From NCBI GenBank assembly GCA_015060765.1, contig SUXW01000007.1:89639-153638 (forward strand): 64,000 nucleotides of DNA, given 5' to 3'. A model generated the notes under the pieces. It worked only from the letters and a program-made list of their open reading frames with translations. It searched no databases and was not told the origin of the DNA. Made by a program: the position numbers and the translations under genes. The DNA comes from Bacteroides sp. GTDB lineage: Bacteria > Bacteroidota > Bacteroidia > Bacteroidales > Bacteroidaceae. The stretch's first letter is position 1. Each line of letters begins with the position of its first letter. Below are positions 37,070 through 45,734 of the stretch, piece after piece.

Positions 37070-38460
37070 TCGCCCGATAAGGGCCAGTTAGGAGAAGGAG
37101 TACGAATAGCATTCATTTCTTTTTCCAATTCCTGCAATATTTCGGGATGTTGTTCCGCCAAATTTTCAGATTCGGTCATATCCTCTTTTATATTATACAA
37201 TTCCAAGGGTGCATCCTTCTTTACTGTCACAGCCTTCCAATCACCCTTACGAGCAGCACGTTGTTTGCCAGGGAATTCCCAATACAACAAACGATCATCA
37301 GTATCCATCTGTTCTCCATAAAAAAGTGGAAGGATATTGATACCATTTCTGCGCGTTGGCAACTTATCTGTTGCCTGTGCTGCAGCAGCCAATGTAGGCA
37401 TTACATCTGGGAAATAAATCAAATTATCCAATTTCTGTACGGGAACTTTTCCTGGTTGGTTTACAATAAAAGGAATTCGAATTCCCCCTTCGTAGAGTGT
37501 CCCCTTCATTCCCTTCAACGAACCTTTGCATCCCAATTCTTCCAATGGAGCTTGTTTAGCAGCTCCATTATCGGAAGCAAAAATAATCAATGTATTTTCA
37601 CGCAGTTCCAATTCTTCCAATTCGGCTATCAAGCGACCGATGGCACGATCCATATGGGTAATCAATGAAGCATATCGTTTGGTATTCACATCCCATTCTT
37701 CATCGTCATACCAAGTGGTTTCTTCTATATTATAAGGTTCATGCGGAGCATCATATGCCAAATACAAGAAAAATGGATTCTCCTTATTTCGCCGTATAAA
37801 GTTAATGGCATCTTCTGTAGAGATATCCGTATTATGCTTTATCCGTTTATCGCCTTCATTTTCCTCTACATTCTTCAGTTCATGATTATCGAATCTCCAA
37901 TATGGATAATAATACGGATCATTGGAATGAGCTGTACTAATCAGCCAACCATAAAATTCATCAAAACCTCTATTTAAGGGAGTAGCCTCTGGATTGAAAC
38001 CATCCATATGCCACTTATTAACCAAACAAGTACGATAACCGGCCGCCCCTAATACAGTAGCTAATGTCGTATCATTCGGCAACAGATGCATTCTTCGTAT
38101 CTTATTTTTACCTTTGAATCCTTCAATACCTCCCTCTACGCAAAAATTATCACGGATAGTAGTATTACCCGAATTGCGTCCTGTCATCAATGCACAACGC
38201 GAAGGCGAACTGATACCCGACCCTGCATAAGCCTGTGTAAAGCTTGTTCCTGTCTCCGCCAATTTATCTATGTTCGGAGTTTCAATGAAACGGTTACCAT
38301 AACAAGCCAAATCACAATAACCCATATCATCTGCCAAAATAAAGATGATGTTCGGTTTGTCGTTCATCGAACCATCCTTCGAATCGGAACACGATTGCAA
38401 CGAAGGCAAGCCCAACAACCCCATCGTGCAGATACCTCCTACATAATAACCCTTTTTCAT
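37066..38460 (-). CDS. Sulfatase, S1 family, Ser-type, lipoprotein
   Basis: 464 residues. The N-terminus is a lipoprotein signal with lipobox SLQSC (C24). Metal-binding ILADDMGYCD (D44, D45) precedes the maturation signature SSPSRCALMTGR. Here S84 is the residue to become formylglycine, in the S-x-P-S-R form. Such Ser-type sulfatases require anSME, which is encoded immediately downstream and overlaps by 4 bases. The gene is 4 bases after GH28 and belongs to the GH2-GH115-GH28-sulfatase-anSME set, so it probably removes sulfate from a polysaccharide outside or in the periplasm. S1 subfamily and sugar specificity cannot be assigned by eye. Confidence 0.94.
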   Translation of the reverse strand: MKKGYYVGGICTMGLLGLPSLQSCSDSKDGSMNDKPNIIFILADDMGYCDLACYGNRFIETPNIDKLAETGTSFTQAYAGSGISSPSRCALMTGRNSGNTTIRDNFCVEGGIEGFKGKNKIRRMHLLPNDTTLATVLGAAGYRTCLVNKWHMDGFNPEATPLNRGFDEFYGWLISTAHSNDPYYYPYWRFDNHELKNVEENEGDKRIKHNTDISTEDAINFIRRNKENPFFLYLAYDAPHEPYNIEETTWYDDEEWDVNTKRYASLITHMDRAIGRLIAELEELELRENTLIIFASDNGAAKQAPLEELGCKGSLKGMKGTLYEGGIRIPFIVNQPGKVPVQKLDNLIYFPDVMPTLAAAAQATDKLPTRRNGINILPLFYGEQMDTDDRLLYWEFPGKQRAARKGDWKAVTVKKDAPLELYNIKEDMTESENLAEQHPEILQELEKEMNAIRTPSPNWPLSGE

Positions 38461-38464
38461 ACAA

Positions 38465-39880
38465 TTACTTATTACTTTCGTAACGGTTCAATCCTTGAGT
38501 ACCTTCACTATCTACACTACCGAATGTCACATTTTCGACCATTACATTTTCTGCATGAAGAACTTGGTTGGTACTATCCGCTACACAATTAACATGTACA
38601 TTCTTCATACTCACATTCCGGATTGGCAAACGAGCATCTCCTTTCAAATCATAAATCATTTTTGCAGATTCACATTGTACATTAGTCATATAAATGCCAT
38701 CAATTTTAGTAATACGTTCTTCGTAAGTAGGAACAATATCACGCCATTGATAAAGTACATCAGTATCTATTTCGAGAACGCGGAGTGTACTGCCTGTCTT
38801 CACATTCTCCATATGAATATTTTCAATAAACCCTCCTCTACGGTGATTGGTCTTGAGAAACATCAAACGGTGTACGGAATTAGGTGCTACGCAATCGTGC
38901 ATGTACACATTACGAACACCACCAGCCATTTCACTACCGATGCCCAACAATACATGTCCGGCCAAGATAGTACAATTACGTACAACAATATTTTCACTTG
39001 GAGTATTCAAACGCCACGCATCCTGATTCCGTCCTGACTTGATAACCACCGCATCATCACCTTGGTCAAACGTACAATCTTCTACCAAAAAATTACGAGT
39101 CATTTCCAAATCAATTCCATCGTTGTTATGTCCATGAGCCTTTACATGAAGGTTACGGGCTACCCCTCCATCACACATATACATGTGAATGGTCCAGAAC
39201 GGGCTTCCTTCTATCTGAATACCATCGAGTAACACATTCTTGCAACGATTCCAATGAATAAGATGTGGACGGAAATTATTTTCGCCAACAGCCACTTGAC
39301 GTTCTTCTACCGGAACGCCATTTGACATTTGGTGATACAAACCGGCCAATGCATCCATGTGAGCCTTGGGACGGGCAAACCAAATCTGCCATATATCCAT
39401 CTTTGGCTGTAGTTTCCCTTTGCCTGTCAATGCTATGTTCTCGCATTCAAATGCATACAACAAAGGAGAATAATTATAACATTCCATACCTTCCCACGAA
39501 GTAATTACTGCCGGTAAATAATCTTGCGGATTATCCGTAAAGCTCAATACAGCACCCTCCTCCAAATAAAGATTAACATTACTTTTATAATGAATAGGAC
39601 CGGTTACCCATGTTCCGGCGGGTATCACTACTCTACCACCGCCTGCTTCGTTACAGGCAGTTATGGCCTTAGCTATAGCCTCTGTATTATCCTGCCCTTC
39701 TTCTGCCACTGCACCATATTCTGTAATCACAAAATCCTGATCAGGGAAAATGCATACTTTGATTGGCTCCATAGGGAAAGGAGCATTCACTTCAATTGTT
39801 TCATAACCAATGGTGTGTTTACAAGCCATCATCAGACAGGCTACAACCATTGACCATCCGATTTTCACAATGTTTTTCAT
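38465..39880 (-). CDS. GH28 family polygalacturonase-like lipoprotein
   Basis: Right-handed beta-helix hydrolase of 471 residues, with lipobox LMMAC (C20). GH28 catalytic residues are all recognisable: D254 in NNDGID, D275-D276 in QGDDAVVIKSG, the histidine in AGHVLLGIGSE and the R-x-x-x-K of RLMFLKT. Members release galacturonic acid from pectin or act on rhamnogalacturonan linkages. The start at 39880 was chosen because it opens the lipoprotein signal; upstream codons run through the promoter. Own promoter and tandem palindromes lie upstream. It is followed 4 bases later by the sulfatase. Confidence 0.93.
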   Translation of the reverse strand: MKNIVKIGWSMVVACLMMACKHTIGYETIEVNAPFPMEPIKVCIFPDQDFVITEYGAVAEEGQDNTEAIAKAITACNEAGGGRVVIPAGTWVTGPIHYKSNVNLYLEEGAVLSFTDNPQDYLPAVITSWEGMECYNYSPLLYAFECENIALTGKGKLQPKMDIWQIWFARPKAHMDALAGLYHQMSNGVPVEERQVAVGENNFRPHLIHWNRCKNVLLDGIQIEGSPFWTIHMYMCDGGVARNLHVKAHGHNNDGIDLEMTRNFLVEDCTFDQGDDAVVIKSGRNQDAWRLNTPSENIVVRNCTILAGHVLLGIGSEMAGGVRNVYMHDCVAPNSVHRLMFLKTNHRRGGFIENIHMENVKTGSTLRVLEIDTDVLYQWRDIVPTYEERITKIDGIYMTNVQCESAKMIYDLKGDARLPIRNVSMKNVHVNCVADSTNQVLHAENVMVENVTFGSVDSEGTQGLNRYESNK

Positions 39881-39899
39881 AAGTTTATAGATTATGTCA

Positions 39900-39932
39900 C
39901 AAAAATAAAAAGAAACTATTAGATTCAACAAA
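39900..39932 (-). promoter_or_regulatory. Promoter upstream of GH28
   Basis: On the minus strand the -7 element TATTTTTG lies at 39907-39900. TTTG at 39932-39929 is 21 bases upstream, and a second TTG at 39928-39926 is 18 bases upstream. The start codon is 19 bases downstream. Two palindromes abut the -33 side. Confidence 0.65.
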
Positions 39933-39933
39933 A

Positions 39934-39968
39934 AAAGTGCCACTTTATGAAGAAAAAAGTAGCACTTT
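39934..39968. promoter_or_regulatory. Tandem palindromic operator candidates
   Basis: Two 13-bp palindromes, AAAGTGCCACTTT at 39934-39946 and AAAGTAGCACTTT at 39956-39968, have centres exactly 22 bp (two helical turns) apart. They sit just upstream of the -33 element of the GH28-sulfatase-anSME promoter, the usual place for an activator. Confidence 0.6.
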
Positions 39969-39988
39969 ATATGAAAGAAAACAATTCT

Positions 39989-42343
39989 TTATTCCAAGAC
40001 AGATGCAAACAATAGTTGATCAACTACTACCCCTTCATCCAAAGCTGTAATGGTAAGTTTCAATGATTTTCTACTACTTACTTTATGCCGAGTGGTACGG
40101 ATTGCCTGATTGGTTAACACATTTACTTTCCACTCCTCGCTACGACCTTCGGTATGATAATCCACCACTTGTGGTTCTTCACCATTCACCGATATAGCAT
40201 ATCGAAGTTGTCTGCCTTCAACCGGATGATTAGGAGCCAAAGCAACTGTAATATTTACAGAATCGGGCAAAGCGGTATTCACTTCATAAGTGACAGATGT
40301 ACCCTTTTCCATATGAATGGCTCCATGCTGATATCCCATACCATAACAAACCGGTTGAGTTCCTTGATAGGAAATATAATCCTTACCATTCAACAAACAT
40401 AACGGAGCTTTCTTTTCCGCCAATGGTTCCTCCACTTGAGTCCGGGGAACTTGATGGTAGACTGCCAAATTACGAGGTTGATAATCCATCATCTTGTTCC
40501 ATTTACCATGATTCATGGTATTATACTTTTCGGTCATTGCTACAATGGTATAGAAGGCCTCATCGCTCTGTTCCCATTTGGCTAATCCATGACGAGCCAA
40601 CTGCGCATAGAGATGTTTCTTATTCATTTCTGCTGCACCGCGCAAAGGATATTCCACCAGTTGGTACCACACCAGTTGTTTTTCGGCCGGCACATCTTTT
40701 GACAAAGTAATGACTTTCTCAGCCAAAGTTGTATACTCCTTCAAACGAGTATCTATTTCCTCCTTACTCCAAGGCAAATCTTTCACCACTTTAAATGCGG
40801 GATCTTTTTCTTCGGTACGAGTATTTCCCATGAATTCCGGCTTACGGATATAGGCCAACCGATAATATTCGTTCATCAACGGAAGTATTTCACGCGCCAT
40901 CGATGTACCAAACTCACGTTCTAACCAATCAAACAAGTGCTTTTCCAGTCCTCGTTCATTACCTTCGATGCCATGAATATCCCATCCCATATCCATAAAC
41001 AATTCTATTTGATATTCTGCCGGTTTGATATCGCCTACATTCAGTATCCACATATCACGCGCACCTTTATCGTACGCCATCTTCATTTGAGTATACAACA
41101 AACCCGGATGACAAGTGGACAACCACAAATAATCGTGCGGACGTCCCCAATAAGATACATGATAATAGACTCCATTGCCACCTTTACGTGCCGCTTCTTC
41201 CTTTGTTGGGAAATGACGGATGTATCCATAGTTATCGTCACACCACATCAACGATACATCCTCAGGAACTTCCAACCCCGCATTATATACATCAAGTACT
41301 TCCTTATAAGGAATAAATACTTGTGAAACCTGTTCCACATCCGGATTTACCAGTTCGGCTATCATTTTTCGTTGGTCTTTCAACACATTAGCAATGGCAG
41401 CTTTCTGCTCTTCCACCGTATTGGCTCCCAACATCTTGCTGTCATGTTCTCCACGGATACCCAAGGTATAGATATTATCAGAACCCGCCAATTCAGTCAC
41501 CCGTTCACGCCAAAACTTCAAAACGCTATCGCGGTTATGTACATAATCATATCGTCCACGTTCTTCTCTCTTCCACTCTCCGTTAGTATTACGCACCATC
41601 GGCTCACAATGAGACGTTCCTACATAAATGCCATACTTGTCGGCCATCTCTTTATTACCTTCCACCAAATAGAATGGTACCGAACATCCATGCATAGCCG
41701 GCCAAAATGTATTGGCACGCAAACGAAGCAAAAGTTCGAAAATACGGGCATGAGTTTTTGGACCAATATTCCCTGACCTATCCGAAGGTTCATAAGTTCT
41801 TCCACTCCAAGGCATCAAGCCCCAATCTTCGTCATTAATAAAAATACCTCTATGCTTGACTGAAGGGTATTCCAACATCGAGAATCCTTCCTTTAGCGTA
41901 AAAGTTTCTTTCTGCTTTACCGGAGAATCTGCCCACCACTCCCAAGGTGACACTCCAATGAAGCGAGAGAGTTCCAAAATACCATAAGCAGTACCCCGTT
42001 TGTCACTGCCCACGATGTAAATCTTACCCTCTTTTACTTGTAAAGCAAAAGCTTCACGATGAGACTTTAACTCATTCAATGATTGTTCGGACAGTTTCTT
42101 TTCAGCCTTACTTCCCAATCCAATGGTACCAATAATAACGTGCGCTTTGGAAGCCTCTACTACATCCGCATCGAATACCCGTTGATAGTCTTTCCTAAAA
42201 ATGTCAAGAGCTGTAGTTACTACTTCCGTTTCATTTGGCAATATATTTATTTTCAAATCTTTTCCTGATTTGAAGACGACATCGGCCAATAGACACATAG
42301 GAAGCCATAGAAATACCCAAAAAGGAACAATCTTTTTCATCAT
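39989..42343 (-). CDS. GH115 family alpha-glucuronidase-like protein
   Basis: 784 residues with a Sec signal peptide (MMKKIVPFWVFLWLPMCLLA). The N-terminal domain (ETEVVTTALDIFRKDYQRVF) and the barrel segments KHRGIFINDEDWGLMPWSG and MWCDDNYGYIRHFPTKEEA are characteristic of GH115, including the C-terminal helical bundle and beta-sandwich. Known members remove glucuronic or 4-O-methylglucuronic acid from xylan side chains or arabinogalactan. It overlaps the GH2 stop by 4 bases (ATGA), so both are translated together. Periplasmic by signal type. The linkage specificity here is not known. Confidence 0.88.
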   Translation of the reverse strand: MMKKIVPFWVFLWLPMCLLADVVFKSGKDLKINILPNETEVVTTALDIFRKDYQRVFDADVVEASKAHVIIGTIGLGSKAEKKLSEQSLNELKSHREAFALQVKEGKIYIVGSDKRGTAYGILELSRFIGVSPWEWWADSPVKQKETFTLKEGFSMLEYPSVKHRGIFINDEDWGLMPWSGRTYEPSDRSGNIGPKTHARIFELLLRLRANTFWPAMHGCSVPFYLVEGNKEMADKYGIYVGTSHCEPMVRNTNGEWKREERGRYDYVHNRDSVLKFWRERVTELAGSDNIYTLGIRGEHDSKMLGANTVEEQKAAIANVLKDQRKMIAELVNPDVEQVSQVFIPYKEVLDVYNAGLEVPEDVSLMWCDDNYGYIRHFPTKEEAARKGGNGVYYHVSYWGRPHDYLWLSTCHPGLLYTQMKMAYDKGARDMWILNVGDIKPAEYQIELFMDMGWDIHGIEGNERGLEKHLFDWLEREFGTSMAREILPLMNEYYRLAYIRKPEFMGNTRTEEKDPAFKVVKDLPWSKEEIDTRLKEYTTLAEKVITLSKDVPAEKQLVWYQLVEYPLRGAAEMNKKHLYAQLARHGLAKWEQSDEAFYTIVAMTEKYNTMNHGKWNKMMDYQPRNLAVYHQVPRTQVEEPLAEKKAPLCLLNGKDYISYQGTQPVCYGMGYQHGAIHMEKGTSVTYEVNTALPDSVNITVALAPNHPVEGRQLRYAISVNGEEPQVVDYHTEGRSEEWKVNVLTNQAIRTTRHKVSSRKSLKLTITALDEGVVVDQLLFASVLE

Positions 42344-44745
42344 TTAGTCTGCAATCGGGTTTTTATCGTCTTAAAGCCTTCTCCTTCGGTTATCAATGTT
42401 ATTTCACCCGGAGTCTGGCCAGCACGAAGAATCACAAGTGCAGAACCATGGAACAATTTACGTTCATTCACGGCATGAAGTTCATGAGAAACAATATTAC
42501 CATTGTCCACGCCTACAATACGAGCATCACCTTCCACTCTGAACTTTAATTGTGCATCTTCTGAATGCACCCTACGTCCTTTGCTATCCACTGCATAGAC
42601 ACGCAGATGTTGCAAGTCCTGACCATCGGCCATCCAATTCGTATTGTCGGCTTCTATCACCAACTTTTTCGCCTTACCTGCCGTTTCAATACGATGACGT
42701 GCCACTATCCGACCGTTCTTATAGGCTCTTGCTTCCAAATAACCAGGAACATACTTCACATCATTCCAACGGATACGGTTACGATCCTTTCCTTCCACAT
42801 TTTTCTTTTTGCCTATACTTTTACCATTCAACACCAATTCCACTTCATCGCCATTGGTATAAGTAATAATTGAAAGAGATTCATCCGCTTTATGGTTCCA
42901 ATGATTATTCATACGTGCCACACCCGTTTGTACTCCGTTCCACATACGATCTTCTTCGCTTTCTATAATACCGATATGAACGACAGGTTCGTCTACAAAC
43001 ATACTCTTCAAGAAATAGGCCAATGGTTTGGGTTGCAAAGAGATGTCGAATGAACCTTGTGCCCATCCTTTTGCCGGCCAACCGCCACTTTCGCCTAAAT
43101 AATCAATTTGTCCCCAATATGCCAGACCCAATACTTTATCAAGATTCATTTCAAACCAGTTTGGTCCCATATTGCTGGTATTGGCTTCACTCTGATAAAA
43201 CATCATGTGAGGGAAACGTTTGGAATCACCGGGGAAATACATGTAGCGATAGTTGTATGCAGCAATGTCTGTTTCGTGTACCAATGGTGCCGGCAAAGAA
43301 TCGGTTTCCAAGCTACGCCCACGTGGATGCATGGCAACTGTCACCAAACGAGTCTTGTCATAGCGTTTCAACAACTCGCGTTGCATACGATACGGAGTTA
43401 CACCCCAGTCGGCATGAGGAATATGCCAATAAGTCTGCAACTCATTACCCAGACTCCAGAAAATAACCGATGGATGATTGCGATCTCTTTTAATCCATTC
43501 GGGAATATCCTTCTGCCAAAGCAAGGCCCATGGAGCACGTCCTCCACAATATTGGTCAAGCCACTTGTCGTACAATTCATCTACAACCAAGATACCGTAT
43601 TCATCGCATAAATCCATAAACTCTTCACTATACGGATTATGGGAAGTACGGATATGATTGACACCAAACTCTTTCAGTAATTGAATACGTTTTTCGATAG
43701 CACGCGGATAAGCCGCTGCACCCAAAGCACCTAAAGTATGATGATTGGCTATCCCTTTCAACAGAATTTTCTTACCATTGAGTTTCATTCCGAATTTGGG
43801 CGAAAATTCAAGCGAACGGACACCAAAACGTTCTGTCACCCGATCGGCCACTTCTCCGTTATCATGATAAATAGTCACCTGAGCTGTATACATGTACGGA
43901 TGTTCGCAATCCCACAGCAAAGGATTTTGCAATTTGACTTCCTTCAACTGATATTCGCAAGTACGCATCTTTCTGTTAAAAGGCAAATCTTCCGTTTGAC
44001 GAGCTACCTCTTTACCGTCCTTATCTACAATAACCAATTCCGTCTTCAACGTTTTTTGATTGGTATAACAAGCCATTTCTACTTGTACGTTGACTGTAGC
44101 TTCCTTTTCCGATACTTGGGAAGTAGTAATATACAACGGATGACGCATCAAATAGAACTTCGGATCAGTTACCAGAATGTTCACATCTCGAAAGAGTCCA
44201 CCTCCTGTATACCAACGTGAGTTGTTCGGTTCACGAGTATCAGCCTTTACTGCGATGACATTCGGTTCGCCATACTTCAATAATTTAGTAATATCTATTT
44301 CAAAGCCTACATAACCATAATCGGTACCTCCTATCAACTGTCCGTTAAGATATACATCACCCACATACATGATTCCTTCAAAATCGATGACAACACGTTT
44401 ATCTTTCCATGAAGCATCAGGAGTAAAAGACTTTCGATACCATCCGATTCCCATTTCCTTAAATCCACGACTACTCAGACGGCTACGAATATTCGCACCG
44501 GGGTCACTGTTGTCAGCCCGTTCACTTGCATCAGGAGCTACCCACGGCTGTTCAATTTGAAAATCATGCGGTACATCCACCGTGCGCCAAGAACTGTCAT
44601 CCAATTGAGGTTGTTCCGCTCCTGCTACATCTTGCAGGATAAATTTCCATCCAAAATTAAAGTTATGAAATTCGCGAGATTCCGCCACTACCATCTGCCC
44701 CCATCCTACAAGAGCCACCAAAAATAAGAATAACTTGTTTTTCAT
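42340..44745 (-). CDS. GH2 family beta-glycosidase
   Basis: 801 residues with a signal peptide (MKNKLFLFLVALVGWGQMVVA). The sugar-binding, immunoglobulin-like and TIM-barrel domains follow in order. Acid/base E435 lies in WSLGNEL and nucleophile E520 in YQSEANTS. C-terminal extra domains (about 590-801) resemble the beta-sandwiches of Bacteroides beta-galactosidases (VELVLNGKSIGKK, GVDNGNIVSHE). Beta-galactosidase or beta-glucuronidase are both possible. It is the first gene of the set that continues with GH115 and has a clear promoter 24 bases upstream. Confidence 0.92.
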   Translation of the reverse strand: MKNKLFLFLVALVGWGQMVVAESREFHNFNFGWKFILQDVAGAEQPQLDDSSWRTVDVPHDFQIEQPWVAPDASERADNSDPGANIRSRLSSRGFKEMGIGWYRKSFTPDASWKDKRVVIDFEGIMYVGDVYLNGQLIGGTDYGYVGFEIDITKLLKYGEPNVIAVKADTREPNNSRWYTGGGLFRDVNILVTDPKFYLMRHPLYITTSQVSEKEATVNVQVEMACYTNQKTLKTELVIVDKDGKEVARQTEDLPFNRKMRTCEYQLKEVKLQNPLLWDCEHPYMYTAQVTIYHDNGEVADRVTERFGVRSLEFSPKFGMKLNGKKILLKGIANHHTLGALGAAAYPRAIEKRIQLLKEFGVNHIRTSHNPYSEEFMDLCDEYGILVVDELYDKWLDQYCGGRAPWALLWQKDIPEWIKRDRNHPSVIFWSLGNELQTYWHIPHADWGVTPYRMQRELLKRYDKTRLVTVAMHPRGRSLETDSLPAPLVHETDIAAYNYRYMYFPGDSKRFPHMMFYQSEANTSNMGPNWFEMNLDKVLGLAYWGQIDYLGESGGWPAKGWAQGSFDISLQPKPLAYFLKSMFVDEPVVHIGIIESEEDRMWNGVQTGVARMNNHWNHKADESLSIITYTNGDEVELVLNGKSIGKKKNVEGKDRNRIRWNDVKYVPGYLEARAYKNGRIVARHRIETAGKAKKLVIEADNTNWMADGQDLQHLRVYAVDSKGRRVHSEDAQLKFRVEGDARIVGVDNGNIVSHELHAVNERKLFHGSALVILRAGQTPGEITLITEGEGFKTIKTRLQTK

Positions 44746-44768
44746 GATATAATCGTTTTTTGAAAGTA

Positions 44769-44798
44769 CAAAACTACAATAAAAATCAATAAAACAAT
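44769..44798 (-). promoter_or_regulatory. Promoter of the GH2-GH115 operon
   Basis: On the minus strand the -7 element is TAGTTTTG (44776-44769). The -33 element is ATTG (44798-44795), with an 18-base spacer. The GH2 start follows 24 bases after the -7 element. Confidence 0.7.
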
Positions 44799-45068
44799 AT
44801 GGATAATTGTGCGTATAGATAGAATATCATTCACTATTTCAATTCTAAATGACCTTTATTGTATAGATGACTTATCAAGACTTAAAAATTGCAATTTCAC
44901 CTACATCCTTACATGATTTGGCTTATTGTTATTATAATCAGAATGTTATCCATGTAGGGAAGCATGTAGGGAGCATGTAAGGAGCGGTTTTTCCCTACAT
45001 GACGAAGAATAATCTGTGCAGATGGCGCGTAAATAGTTGATAATCACGGAAATAAATTCATATGAAGT
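44799..45068. other. Non-coding region with interlocking inverted repeats
   Basis: No credible gene. CATGTAGGGA occurs at 44951-44960, recurs with small changes at about 44963-44972 and 44974-44983, and is inverted as TCCCTACATG at 44992-45001. The 44974-44983 copy (CATGTAAGGA) has its own inverted partner at 44906-44915 (TCCTTACATG). Two mutually overlapping hairpins could therefore form. The rest is AT-rich and I see no further signal. Confidence 0.6.
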
Positions 45069-45178
45069 ACTATGAACGGAGCGACGAAGTACTGTGAACG
45101 AAGCGACGATACACTGTGAACGGAGCGACGGAGTACTGTGAACGAAGCGACGATACACTGTGAACGGAGCGACGAAGG
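45069..45178. repeat. Tandem 22-bp repeat, five units
   Basis: Five contiguous 22-bp units begin at 45069, 45091, 45113, 45135 and 45157. The consensus is ACTGTGAACGRAGCGACG plus four bases. Odd and even units alternate (GGAGCGACG with AAGT/GAGT/AAGG versus GAAGCGACG with ATAC), giving a 44-bp higher-order period. There are no spacers, so it is not CRISPR. It contains stops in most frames and encodes nothing convincing. Confidence 0.9.
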
Positions 45179-45319
45179 TTGCAAAGGATTCTGTTTTTTG
45201 TCAGTTAACGCTTTATGTTGACTGCTTTTAGTTTTATTTGTATAAGAAAGACTCTATTGAAACATTATTCTACATTGACTTATTTTATATTCAGTCATAA
45301 CTTCCCTTCTGGAATAAAC

Positions 45320-45349
45320 AAAAAAGGAGAAAGTTACAAAACTTTCTCC
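45320..45349 (-). terminator. Terminator of the tRNA-Leu pair
   Basis: GGAGAAAGT at 45326-45334 pairs with ACTTTCTCC at 45341-45349 around a 6-base loop. On the minus strand it is followed by TTTTTG. It lies just 3' of the second tRNA-Leu. Confidence 0.85.
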
Positions 45350-45354
45350 TTTCG

Positions 45355-45438
45355 TACCCAGACCCGGGGTCGAACCGGGATGGAAGTGAATCCACTGGTG
45401 TTTGAGACCAGCGCGTCTACCGATTCCGCCATCTGGGC
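45355..45438 (-). tRNA. tRNA-Leu (anticodon CAA), copy 2
   Basis: An 84-nt class II tRNA. The acceptor arm starts GCCCAGA and pairs with TCTGGGT (one G-U pair); the discriminator is A. The anticodon loop CTCAAAC gives CAA. Identical in sequence to the upstream copy and followed by a terminator. Confidence 0.96.
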
Positions 45439-45475
45439 AAAAAATATGTATTACAAACAGAACCTTCAGTTTCAG

Positions 45476-45559
45476 TACCCAGACCCGGGGTCGAACCGGG
45501 ATGGAAGTGAATCCACTGGTGTTTGAGACCAGCGCGTCTACCGATTCCGCCATCTGGGC
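45476..45559 (-). tRNA. tRNA-Leu (anticodon CAA), copy 1
   Basis: The same 84-nt sequence as the second copy 37 bases downstream. It is the first gene of the two-tRNA unit, with a perfect promoter at 45593-45623. Confidence 0.96.
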
Positions 45560-45592
45560 ATATCGAAACGATTCGTTTCTTGTTTGCGGTTG

Positions 45593-45623
45593 CAAAGGTA
45601 CTACTTTTTTGATTGCCTGCAAA
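45593..45623 (-). promoter_or_regulatory. tRNA-Leu promoter
   Basis: On the minus strand the -33 TTTG (45623-45620) and -7 TACCTTTG (45600-45593) are separated by exactly 19 bases. The first tRNA begins 33 bases downstream. Confidence 0.85.
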
Positions 45624-45734
45624 TTTTTCTGCACTTTTTCTATAAAAAAAGTATTTATAACATCATTTACACCCCTAATATAGAGATATAAGAAAATAAT
45701 TCTTACCTTAGCAAAAACTTTAAAGCAGTAAACA

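Noticed and set aside
44946..45158. Minus-strand frame of 70 residues through the 22-bp repeats
   Set aside because: It consists mainly of translated tandem repeat; no promoter, no family resemblance.
45069..45178. CRISPR array
   Set aside because: The repeats are contiguous without unique spacers and no cas gene is nearby.
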